Shown here in pieces: positions 1-7,452 of a stretch of DNA of 64,000 nt (the stretch's first letter is position 1; each line of letters starts with the position of its first letter). Below the pieces are notes generated by a model, which worked only from the letters and a program-made list of their open reading frames with translations, had not been told where the DNA came from and ran no database searches. The stretch lies in assembly GCF_003114835.2 (NCBI RefSeq), contig NZ_AP025028.1:1392001-1456000 (forward strand). Direction: 5' to 3'. A program made the position numbers and the translations under genes. Origin of the DNA: Leptospira kobayashii. Lineage in GTDB: Bacteria > Spirochaetota > Leptospiria > Leptospirales > Leptospiraceae.

Positions 1-483
1 TTTCCCATGAAGCCTGTTTTCATAGTCTTCAAAACTCACTTTTACGGCAGTGGGAACGATAAACATATCGGTCTCGATCTTCGCCTTGCTGGAAATTATG
101 TTTGTAATCCAGACCGAACCGGGTGGAACGGAAAGTCGGGAGCTCTCTCTGTCCTTTTTGGCGATCGCTATTTTGTCCAGAACCAGGACATATTGATTGT
201 CACCTTTGTCTTGTTCTACGGTGCAATCCAAGTGGAGGTATCTGCCTAGTATTTTATAAAGTACTAATTTTTGCCCCACATAGAGGGTAGTTGTAGGGCG
301 GGTCCCTACAAGGATTTTTGTCCCGTCTCCTGCTACTTTTTTCAAATAGCAGACGTCTCCCCCGCCTTCCGTGTCCTTGATGTTCAGTTCCTGGTTTAAA
401 AGGAACTTCGTCAGTACGTGGAGTTTCTTGTCCTTGTCTGAAAATACATCTAGAGATCGTCTCGTACGTTCAATTGTTTCCAT
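1..483 (-). CDS. Partial conserved protein, possibly PilZ/DUF1577-like (C-terminus outside window)
   Basis: An open frame of 161 codons runs on the minus strand from an ATG at 481-483 off the left edge of the window, so only the N-terminal part is visible. It begins METIERTRRSLDVFSDKDKK and has no signal peptide or membrane segment. The visible part alternates beta-rich stretches (for example TTTLYVGQKLVLYKILGRY and LHLDCTVEQ), which would suit a PilZ-type beta-barrel. Leptospira has many proteins of this general form (DUF1577), but I base that only on recall of the family's look and no diagnostic c-di-GMP motif is visible. It is divergent from guaB, with about 96 bp between the two start codons. 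Codon use matches the neighbours, so I am fairly sure it is coding but not sure of the family. Confidence 0.65.
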   Translation of the reverse strand, partial: METIERTRRSLDVFSDKDKKLHVLTKFLLNQELNIKDTEGGGDVCYLKKVAGDGTKILVGTRPTTTLYVGQKLVLYKILGRYLHLDCTVEQDKGDNQYVLVLDKIAIAKKDRESSRLSVPPGSVWITNIISSKAKIETDMFIVPTAVKVSFEDYENRLHGK

Positions 484-532
484 TTGAGTTGGTGCTGTCT
501 AAATTATCGGACGAAAAACAAACGAAATTCTC

Positions 533-560
533 TTGCAAGGAGAGTTTTCTAGCCTAAAGT
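533..560 (+). promoter_or_regulatory. Candidate sigma70-type promoter of guaB
   Basis: TTGCAA (533-538) and TAAAGT (555-560) are 16 bp apart in the divergent intergenic region, about 20 bp before the guaB start. Each hexamer matches four of six consensus positions. A purine-rich ribosome binding site (AAGGAAGGA) follows just before the ATG at 580. This is weak evidence from pattern only. Confidence 0.3.
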
Positions 561-579
561 AGAAAAAGGAAGGATAATT

Positions 580-2106
580 ATGTCAAATCACCCCCAACCA
601 GGGACCGAACTCCTAGACGGAGTGAGCGGAGAAGAGCTCTTTTCGGTCAATATGGGCCTCACCTACCGGGATTTTTTGGTCCTGCCAGGTTTTATCGACT
701 TCAATCCGAGCGATGTGGAGCTGGATACCAAACTTTCCAAGAATATTTCTCTGAAACGGCCTTTGATGAGTTCGCCTATGGACACTGTAACGGAGTCCGA
801 GATGGCGATCGCACAAGCGTTGATGGGTGGAATTGGAATTATACACTATAATAATACCATTGAGGAACAATTGGAGCAGGTTCGAAAAGTAAAACGTTTC
901 GAAAACGGGTTTATCAAAGATCCGGTACTGCTTTCTCCGGAGCACACTGTTGCCGATCTGGATGATGTAAAAGAAAAACACGGTTTCAGCGGGATTCCCA
1001 TTACCGAAGACGGAACTGCAAATACCAAATTGGTAGGGATCGTTACCAACAGAGACGTGGATTTCGAACAGGATCGTTCCACTAAGCTCGGTAAGGTGAT
1101 GACGAAAGAACTGATCACTGCAAACCAAGGCATCAGCCTGAAAGAAGCAAATGATATACTTCGTACCAGTAAAAAAGGAAAATTGCCGATCGTAGACAAA
1201 CAAGGAAAACTTGTGGCTCTGATTTGCAGAAGTGATCTGAAGAAAAACAAAGAGTTTCCTCACGCCTCCAAAGATGATACCAAAAGATTGAGAGTAGGTG
1301 CGGCCATTTCCACATTGCCCGAATCTTTGGAACGTGTTTCTTTACTTTCTCAAATCGGTGTGGATGTGATCATCATTGATTCCGCTCAAGGAAATTCATC
1401 CTATCAAATTGAAATGATTCAGTTTATCAAAAAGAACTATCCTTCCATTGATGTGATCGCCGGGAATGTGGTCACTCAAGGACAAGCTGCCAATTTGATT
1501 GCTGCAGGAGCCGACGGGCTTAGAATCGGGATGGGTCCCGGTTCCATTTGCATCACTCAGGATACGATGGCAGTGGGTCGTGCTCAGGCAACTGCCGTTT
1601 ATAAAACCGCGCACTATGCATCCAAACATGGAGTGCCTGTGATTGCTGACGGTGGGATTTCCAATATCGGAGACATTGCGAATGCTTTGGCGATCGGTGC
1701 CTCTATGTGTATGATGGGATCCATGTTTGCCGGAACAAAAGAAGCGCCTGGAGAGTATTTCTATGAGAATGGAATTCGTCTAAAACGTTATCGTGGTATG
1801 GCAAGTTTGGAAGCGATGAATAAAGGCGGAGACAAAAGATATTTTTCCGAATCACAAAAGATCAAGGTGGCACAAGGTGTTTCCGGGTATGTTGTGGATA
1901 AAGGATCCGTTTTGAATTTGATTCCTTATTTGGTGCAAGGTTTAAAACAGTCATTTCAAGATATGGGGTTTAGAAATGTTACGGATTTACACACGGCACT
2001 TCGCGCAGGACGAGTTCGGTTTGAAAGAAGAACCGAGTCAGCACAGGCGCAAGGTTCCGTTCATGGATTGTATTCCTATACCAAACCGTCCATGAGAGTT
2101 GAGTAA
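580..2106 (+). CDS. guaB: Inosine-5'-monophosphate dehydrogenase, eukaryote-type
   Basis: IMP dehydrogenase (508 aa) oxidises IMP to XMP with NAD+, the committed step of GTP synthesis in the cytoplasm. The (beta/alpha)8 barrel is split by a pair of CBS domains (about residues 110-230). The catalytic loop is GPGSICITQ with the nucleophile Cys324. The substrate-side motif DSAQGNS starts at Asp267 and the mobile flap contains KRYFSE. These motifs, the KVAQGVSG segment (Gln432) and the C-terminal tail ([17 protein letters not shown]) match vertebrate IMPDH rather than the usual bacterial pattern, in which the loop reads SICTTR and the flap residue is Glu. ATG 580 is chosen because AAGGAAGGA lies just upstream and the N-terminus aligns with the family. 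The downstream lolA-like gene follows almost directly and may be co-transcribed. Confidence 0.97.
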   Translation: MSNHPQPGTELLDGVSGEELFSVNMGLTYRDFLVLPGFIDFNPSDVELDTKLSKNISLKRPLMSSPMDTVTESEMAIAQALMGGIGIIHYNNTIEEQLEQVRKVKRFENGFIKDPVLLSPEHTVADLDDVKEKHGFSGIPITEDGTANTKLVGIVTNRDVDFEQDRSTKLGKVMTKELITANQGISLKEANDILRTSKKGKLPIVDKQGKLVALICRSDLKKNKEFPHASKDDTKRLRVGAAISTLPESLERVSLLSQIGVDVIIIDSAQGNSSYQIEMIQFIKKNYPSIDVIAGNVVTQGQAANLIAAGADGLRIGMGPGSICITQDTMAVGRAQATAVYKTAHYASKHGVPVIADGGISNIGDIANALAIGASMCMMGSMFAGTKEAPGEYFYENGIRLKRYRGMASLEAMNKGGDKRYFSESQKIKVAQGVSGYVVDKGSVLNLIPYLVQGLKQSFQDMGFRNVTDLHTALRAGRVRFERRTESAQAQGSVHGLYSYTKPSMRVE

Positions 2107-2119
2107 CCAAACCAAAATT

Positions 2120-2902
2120 ATGCGAAATACTTTGATTTATCTCTTTCTGGTTTTCACGCTGCCTTGCGTTTTGAATGCGCAAGGCGCTGCCTCTCCTGAT
2201 GCGGTTTTATCCGCCCAGGAGTTATTGGCAAGACTTGACCGTGAATTGGATTACGGAAAAGGACTCGTTAAAGGTTCTTACGTACTCATTCGAAGAAACG
2301 GTCAGTCCGAAACCTGGAAGATCAATCGTTTCTTCAACGGAGAAGATGCACTTTATCTTTTTGACAGAAAGGGGAGAGGACTTGAATCGAAACTGCTTAC
2401 CAAGGACGAAGGGGAAAATATCTATTTCTTCAATGTCTTAAGCGCCAAGTTATTCAAAAAGACGGATGATGAAAAATACGAAGCATTGATGGGAACAGGT
2501 TTTTTTTACATAGATTTGTCGGGTTATTCCTATCAGGCGAATTACAATCCTTTGGTGAACGGCGAACTTGAGATAGGTGGTGAATCTTTCTATCGCGTTT
2601 CCTTGAAACCGATCCTACCTTATTTTTATAAAAAACTGGTTCTCTTAATCGGCAAAAAGGATCTGAAGCCCTACAGGATCGACTTTCATGATAAGGACGG
2701 GATTTTGTTCAAAACCCTCAACTTAAAATACGGGCCTGTCAAAATCAAAGATTCTTCCAAAGTGGAAGAATTACAAAAAGCTTCCCGTTGGGAGATGTTA
2801 GACTTGAATACGGGTAGTATCACTGTTTGGGAAATTCAGGAAGTGGATAAGTCGGTAGCTCCCGATCAATCCCTTTTCGCAGTCGATAACCTGAGCCGAT
2901 GA
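2120..2902 (+). CDS. Outer-membrane lipoprotein-sorting-like protein (LolA-like fold, exported)
   Basis: This protein has a cleavable-looking signal peptide (MRNTLIYLFLVFTLPCVLNA, then QG) and an all-beta body of about 240 residues. The pattern suits the LolA/LolB-like family often annotated as outer membrane lipoprotein-sorting protein: the N-terminal helix is followed by strands with GSYVLIRRNG, an ETW segment and a C-terminal PYRIDFHDKDG strand. The family carries or binds lipids or lipoproteins in the periplasm, but the substrate here is unknown. A TTG at 2099 would add seven residues in front of the signal peptide and overlap the guaB stop. ATG 2120 is preferred because it gives a normal signal sequence. 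Its stop overlaps the next ATG (ATGA), so it is probably translationally coupled to rsmE. Confidence 0.7.
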   Translation: MRNTLIYLFLVFTLPCVLNAQGAASPDAVLSAQELLARLDRELDYGKGLVKGSYVLIRRNGQSETWKINRFFNGEDALYLFDRKGRGLESKLLTKDEGENIYFFNVLSAKLFKKTDDEKYEALMGTGFFYIDLSGYSYQANYNPLVNGELEIGGESFYRVSLKPILPYFYKKLVLLIGKKDLKPYRIDFHDKDGILFKTLNLKYGPVKIKDSSKVEELQKASRWEMLDLNTGSITVWEIQEVDKSVAPDQSLFAVDNLSR

Positions 2903-3588
2903 AACAGGACAGCTTTCTCGTTTTCAGAGAAGGTTTTGTTCCTAAGGAAAAGATTCCGATCCTGCCGGAAGAGATTGCGCACCTTCGCAGCCTTCGTCTG
3001 GACAAACAATCTTGTGAAATCGAGATTCGGGACGGTCTCGGAAAATCCTACTTATATTCTTATGAACCGGGAAATAGATCCATTTCCTTTCTTTCCGAAA
3101 CATTACTGAGTTGCAACTTACGAGAGTTAACTTTGGCGATTGCTTTGCCCAAAGGTAATCGTTTGGATTTTTTCCTTCAAAAAGCCACGGAACTGGGGAT
3201 CCATAAAATCTATTTCTGTATTTTCCGCCATTCCATCCGAAAGGAATTCAATCTGGATCGTGCTAAAAAAATAGTAAGAGAGGCCGCAAGCCAATCCAAA
3301 CAAGCCATCTTACCCCTATTAGAGATAGTGGATGCAAAGATCTGGATGGAGGAAAATAAGAGTAGAATCTGTATTCTTCATCCTAGAGCGGAAAATGTTT
3401 ATAAACCGGGAGATTTTTCCGGACTGATCCCTGTGATCGGGCCAGAGGGAGGATTTCATTCTGAGGAAGAAGAATGGATGTCTTTGGAAAAGATTCCTAA
3501 GTTTTCTTTTCCCGGGGGAATCCTTCGGATGGAAACCGCAGGTATTGCTGCGGCTTCTTTGATTGCTTTTGCGGAAAAGAAAGCTTAG
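2899..3588 (+). CDS. rsmE: 16S rRNA (uracil(1498)-N(3))-methyltransferase
   Basis: RsmE (229 aa, normal length about 240) methylates N3 of U1498 in 16S rRNA using SAM. It has an N-terminal PUA-like RNA-binding domain (about 1-75) and a SPOUT methyltransferase domain with the deep trefoil knot. The family hallmarks are visible: ALPKGNRLDFFLQKATELGI, the SAM-loop VIGPEGGFHSEEEE, and the C-terminal GGILRMETAGIAA. Its ATG overlaps the stop of the exported protein upstream. It converges tail to tail with a small lipoprotein gene, with only 11 bp between the two stops. Confidence 0.95.
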   Translation: MKQDSFLVFREGFVPKEKIPILPEEIAHLRSLRLDKQSCEIEIRDGLGKSYLYSYEPGNRSISFLSETLLSCNLRELTLAIALPKGNRLDFFLQKATELGIHKIYFCIFRHSIRKEFNLDRAKKIVREAASQSKQAILPLLEIVDAKIWMEENKSRICILHPRAENVYKPGDFSGLIPVIGPEGGFHSEEEEWMSLEKIPKFSFPGGILRMETAGIAAASLIAFAEKKA

Positions 3589-3599
3589 AGTGCTGTCTT

Positions 3600-3872
3600 T
3601 TATCTTTTGCTGAGGAGCAAAAGCAAAGTATTGGAAAGGTTGCAGTTTGTGGTGCAATTGGACTGGCAAGTGGAGACAGACGGAAAATTGTCCCCCGTTA
3701 CGCTCGGGTAGGCAGCCGCACATTGTGACTGACAAGCTCCCAAAGATCCGCCGTTACAAGTTAATGTATAAAGAAGCAGATTTTTCTCAATGGTTTTGTC
3801 TTCCCGTTCTTTGCAAGCAAAGGAGAAAAACACCAGACTGAGTAGAATGAAAAACTTTAGAACAGGATTCAT
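3600..3872 (-). CDS. Small Cys-rich lipoprotein
   Basis: A 90-aa protein with a classical lipoprotein signal (MNPVLKFFILLSLVFFSFAC, lipidated Cys20). The mature part has six further cysteines arranged as C-x7-C-x3-C-x15-C-x3-C-x3-C, which suggests disulfides in the envelope or, less likely, metal binding. It ends with a run of five leucines and SKR. I do not recognise a family. Short lipoproteins of this style, with a Leu-rich end, are common in Leptospira. The opposite strand also has an open frame (3647-3841) but lacks any signal or composition bias, so the minus strand is preferred. It is the only minus-strand gene between rsmE and the operon that follows. Confidence 0.7.
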   Translation of the reverse strand: MNPVLKFFILLSLVFFSFACKEREDKTIEKNLLLYTLTCNGGSLGACQSQCAAAYPSVTGDNFPSVSTCQSNCTTNCNLSNTLLLLLSKR

Positions 3873-3965
3873 ATTTCAAGGATTTGGGTGGGTCATCTTT
3901 TCGTCAATCGGATCGTAAATCACTTGACCCGCTAGGTTTTTTCCATTGTCTGGAGGAAATCTAAG

Positions 3966-5432
3966 ATGGCTGAAACTGCGAAAAAGGTTCTTGAGAAAAA
4001 AGGACAAGGGGAATATGAATTCACTCCCTATGGTGAGTTTTTGTCCTATTTTCACGCACATATCGATATTTTTAAAAGATTACTCAAAGCCAAAAAAACC
4101 GATCCCGCACAGATAGAGGCGATTTCAAAATCAGTGAAAGCCTATATGACGGCGAATATCAAAAAGACGGATCATTTTTTTGAAAATCTCCCTCAGTTTT
4201 CCACTATGTTAGGTGTTCCTCAAGGGGAAATTTCCAGTTATTTAAATACAAACTTCATTGAAGTTCTGGGAAAGGTTCAGGAAAAACTCAAAGCGCAAGA
4301 GTTGGACAAAATTAACAATGCTCCCGAACAACAATACGAACGTATTACGGAAGAAATCATAGAAAAATTGAAATTTGTTTTCCCGGCTGATACTCGTTTT
4401 GCGGAACGGGGGATATTGATCGTTTTGGAAAATACTAAGACGGGAGAGATCACAGAGCCGAAAGGACTTATGGCGGAGTCGGCAAGGGCGGCTCTAGCAG
4501 TGTCAGGCAATCCCGGTGAGAAAATAGGAACTGCTTCTTTGACGGAGGCACTTGCACAAGCGAACGCACCTCCGCCTCCTCCTGTAAAAAAAACACTCTT
4601 ACCGGTAAAAGAAAAATCCATCTTACAGGAGATAGTCGAGCTCTTCGGAGATACATTGACCGGACAACCGTTGGAGATTCAGATCGGTCCTCCTGTAGAC
4701 GAAAACGCTCCTATTGAAGAACCTCCTTCTTCCAAACAAGAAAAGAAAGACGATTATGAAATCGAAGACCTGGACTTTGAAGAAGACTCCGGTTCTTCCC
4801 AGTCACAAAATACTGCACCGGAAATCCCCGATGGAATTTTGGATGATATCGGAGGGATCTTGGATTTCGATTCAACCCCTGAGCCAGAGCCGGAACCACA
4901 GGATCCTTACTTGGAAACTGTTCGGAATTATTCGGTTAGAGAGTATATTGAATTAACATCAGTTATTGTATCTTATCAGCAAAAAGCGGATCAAGTAGGT
5001 TATCAAAACTGGCTGAGGGCCCAACCGGAATTTGAAAAAACGGTAATTTCCTTTCGCGCTCAACTGATGAAAGAAGCAAAAGCAGAACCTGTGGATTGGA
5101 ACCAGGTATTCCAGGGAATTTCTTCCAAAACCGAATTTACCACTGACAGCTTACAGTTATTACAGCGGAAACTTAGAAACTTTCAAATTGTAAAAATGAC
5201 TTTGGACAGAACCATCGCAGAACTAAAAAAGGGAACTCCTGAGTTTATGAATTTGGTTCGAATGGCATGGCCTCATATTCAGAAAGCATTTTTTGATGTT
5301 CCCAATTACGAAGCGGTACAAAGAAGTCTCAAGGGAATTCTTTCTCGGGTGAATGAGGAAAACCATAAAAAGGACCTAACACGGATTTTTTCACAAGCAC
5401 TTAATTTCATTCAATCCAAGTATAAGGATTGA
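3966..5432 (+). CDS. Conserved hypothetical cytoplasmic protein with acidic/Pro linker
   Basis: I do not recognise this 488-aa protein. There is no signal peptide or membrane segment. It has two helical blocks, about residues 1-170 and 315-488, joined by a low-complexity linker. The linker holds a Pro stretch (APPPPPVKK), a run rich in Asp and Glu (about residues 258-275) and a Pro-Glu repeat (TPEPEPEPQDPY). This layout suits a scaffold or adaptor, but that is inference. The C-terminal block is rich in Lys, Gln and Phe with heptad-like spacing. ATG 3966 has GGAGGAAAT just upstream. It is followed 45 bp later by an exported protein gene, so the two may share a transcript. Confidence 0.75.
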   Translation: MAETAKKVLEKKGQGEYEFTPYGEFLSYFHAHIDIFKRLLKAKKTDPAQIEAISKSVKAYMTANIKKTDHFFENLPQFSTMLGVPQGEISSYLNTNFIEVLGKVQEKLKAQELDKINNAPEQQYERITEEIIEKLKFVFPADTRFAERGILIVLENTKTGEITEPKGLMAESARAALAVSGNPGEKIGTASLTEALAQANAPPPPPVKKTLLPVKEKSILQEIVELFGDTLTGQPLEIQIGPPVDENAPIEEPPSSKQEKKDDYEIEDLDFEEDSGSSQSQNTAPEIPDGILDDIGGILDFDSTPEPEPEPQDPYLETVRNYSVREYIELTSVIVSYQQKADQVGYQNWLRAQPEFEKTVISFRAQLMKEAKAEPVDWNQVFQGISSKTEFTTDSLQLLQRKLRNFQIVKMTLDRTIAELKKGTPEFMNLVRMAWPHIQKAFFDVPNYEAVQRSLKGILSRVNEENHKKDLTRIFSQALNFIQSKYKD

Positions 5433-5477
5433 TCCGGCGGCGGAAATACATACTTTCTGTAATCAGGGAGTAAATCT

Positions 5478-6578
5478 GTGAACAAAAGAATACTGCTTTT
5501 TTTCTTCGTTTTTCCTCTCGTTCTCTTTTCCGAAGAAACATTGATCGTAGATCCTTTGATGCAACGTCCTTGGATTTTGGATTCTCAAGCTGAGGAAAAA
5601 AACAGTTATCACCGGTTCCTGGCTTCCTCCAAAGAAATTATAAAAACAAAACTCGCTCAAGATGCATTCGGAAGAAATTATCATGTCTATCCTTCGCTAA
5701 AGATACGTTATACGATAGATAACGATTATCATAAGGAATTCCCCATTTTGGAAGACGGGGATCTTGCCATCAGGGAAATGGAGGCTTTGGTAGGAGTGGG
5801 AAGAGAAAAAGATGCTCTTTTTTTGGGAAAGGGAATCGGACTTTGCCAAAGACTTCATGCGGAAAAACAGAAAGATTTTATGCCTCTTTGGGCGAAAGAG
5901 GCGAATGTACTAACGAGCCAGCTTTCCAGTCGGCTTTTGGACAAGCCGGAAGAAATGTTTCTCGCATCGGACCCGTTTGGTTGTTATGCGGGCGGACCGG
6001 AATCTTTGGGAAATTTGTTTTTGGAATCCGAAACATTTCGATACAGATTGGTCGTTCCCAGTCAATTGAGATATGAAGGATTATTTCGAACGAACGCAGG
6101 TCATATCGGTTTGGAAAAGAATTTCATGTACAGACTCGTTCGTTTTGTGGAATTTCTTTCTCCTACCAGAAACGACGGTTGGGATGATATGGAGGAAGCA
6201 CTCACCTTACAAACAGCAGGTCTAACAAAAAAAGCACCCAGGAAGATTTTATTTTCCGTTGCGTCCACATTCGATACGGTTCCGAGACTTCGGAATTCGA
6301 AAGATTATTTTCGATTTTGGGATAAGATGCGAGGTTTGAATCCCAAAATGATCCATGAAAAATCTTTTACCAGATTTGAAGAAAACGGGGATTATATTAG
6401 TAAATGGAAAGTGATCGACGAAACGGGGAACGTATCCTATTATCAAATGAAAGAATATTATTTTTATAAAGCTCCTTTGGGTTTTCTGATTTCTTTATCT
6501 TATCCCGAAACGGAAAAGGAAAAAGCAAACTCATATTGGAATCTGATTCGTTCCGAATTTAAGATGAGGGAATATTAG
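5478..6578 (+). CDS. Exported hypothetical protein
   Basis: A 366-aa protein with an N-terminal signal peptide (about MNKRILLFFFVFPLVLFSEE) and no other membrane segment, so it is probably periplasmic or surface-exposed. It starts at GTG 5478, preceded by CAGGGAG. No catalytic motif is apparent. The body is rich in aromatic residues (FRFWDKMRGLNP, YYQMKEYYFYKAPLG). One nucleotide separates its stop codon from the next ATG, so the two genes are very probably co-translated. Genes of this operon precede the alpha-2-macroglobulin gene and may share its envelope role, which is inference from position only. Confidence 0.75.
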   Translation: MNKRILLFFFVFPLVLFSEETLIVDPLMQRPWILDSQAEEKNSYHRFLASSKEIIKTKLAQDAFGRNYHVYPSLKIRYTIDNDYHKEFPILEDGDLAIREMEALVGVGREKDALFLGKGIGLCQRLHAEKQKDFMPLWAKEANVLTSQLSSRLLDKPEEMFLASDPFGCYAGGPESLGNLFLESETFRYRLVVPSQLRYEGLFRTNAGHIGLEKNFMYRLVRFVEFLSPTRNDGWDDMEEALTLQTAGLTKKAPRKILFSVASTFDTVPRLRNSKDYFRFWDKMRGLNPKMIHEKSFTRFEENGDYISKWKVIDETGNVSYYQMKEYYFYKAPLGFLISLSYPETEKEKANSYWNLIRSEFKMREY

Positions 6579-6579
6579 T

Positions 6580-7401
6580 ATGTTTGCCTTTGTAGAAACT
6601 CCTAAGAAAAAAAGACCGAAGCGACCTGATTCCGAGCCGAGCATATTTCAATTATTTTGGATCGGGCTTTGTCTGATCTTGGGTTTTCTTATCGCGGTTT
6701 TGCCGTTTGGTGCTTACTTGCCTGTATCCATTTCCGTTTGGGCGCTTGTGATTCTGTTTTTACCTTTATTATTTATGGGAATCTATTTGATAAAAAAATA
6801 CGGATATATGATTTTGATTTCCGTTTTTCTTTCGTTAGTTGGAGGCGGTATATCCATTCTGTTTTTGGGAGATTATATCGGGTATATGACAAGGATTACC
6901 GCTGTGACGGATATCAATCCGGAAGAAGCTGTGAAATATTCCCAATATAAATTTATCTTTTTGAAAAATTATAAAATACTAAAGGAGGAAGGAGGCAGTT
7001 TTCAAGCACCTCTTACCGTAAGAAGTCGCGGTGCCTCTAAATACTACGGTCCGGTGATTCAATTTCAATTTGCTCCCATTCGTTCCAGCTTCGCTCCGGA
7101 GAAAGATCTTTCCTTGTATGCGGTTTGCATGGCGAATTTGGGTTCTTTCTGTTCTTTCTCAGATTCCGGAACGGGAGGAAATGTATTGCACGAGTCCATC
7201 TGGGATTCGGAAAAAAGAAATGCCAAAGGAAATATTCCCAAGGAAGGGTCGATCTTCCTGGTTTGGAAACCATGGGGAGAAATGGAAATCCGGAGAAAAG
7301 GGATTTGGTCTTTGGGCAGTGTCCTGGTTGTGCTTTTGATTTGGGCGGGGTTCTGTTTTGGTAAGAAGATCTTTCAGATGAAAGCTCAAGATATTATCTA
7401 A
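6580..7401 (+). CDS. Membrane hypothetical protein
   Basis: A 273-aa inner-membrane protein. A basic cytoplasmic N-terminus (PKKKRPKRP) is followed by about three hydrophobic segments between residues 25 and 100. A hydrophilic domain of about 130 residues comes next, probably outside the membrane, and a last membrane segment (WSLGSVLVVLLIWAGFCFG) lies near the C-terminus. No known domain is recognised. It begins one base after the stop of the exported protein upstream, which argues that the two products act together. A 51-bp gap then separates it from the alpha-2-macroglobulin gene. Confidence 0.75.
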   Translation: MFAFVETPKKKRPKRPDSEPSIFQLFWIGLCLILGFLIAVLPFGAYLPVSISVWALVILFLPLLFMGIYLIKKYGYMILISVFLSLVGGGISILFLGDYIGYMTRITAVTDINPEEAVKYSQYKFIFLKNYKILKEEGGSFQAPLTVRSRGASKYYGPVIQFQFAPIRSSFAPEKDLSLYAVCMANLGSFCSFSDSGTGGNVLHESIWDSEKRNAKGNIPKEGSIFLVWKPWGEMEIRRKGIWSLGSVLVVLLIWAGFCFGKKIFQMKAQDII

Positions 7402-7452
7402 ACTTTTTCTTTTTTTGTTTTCGATCCTTCCTCATTTTTCATTCTTTTCCCC

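Noticed and set aside
613..1263. A 216-codon minus-strand frame
   Set aside because: It is antisense to guaB. Its composition is typical of a shadow frame and no start site is supported.
3647..3841. A 64-codon plus-strand frame opposite the small lipoprotein
   Set aside because: It has no signal peptide or motif, whereas the minus-strand frame has a clear lipobox and ordered cysteines.
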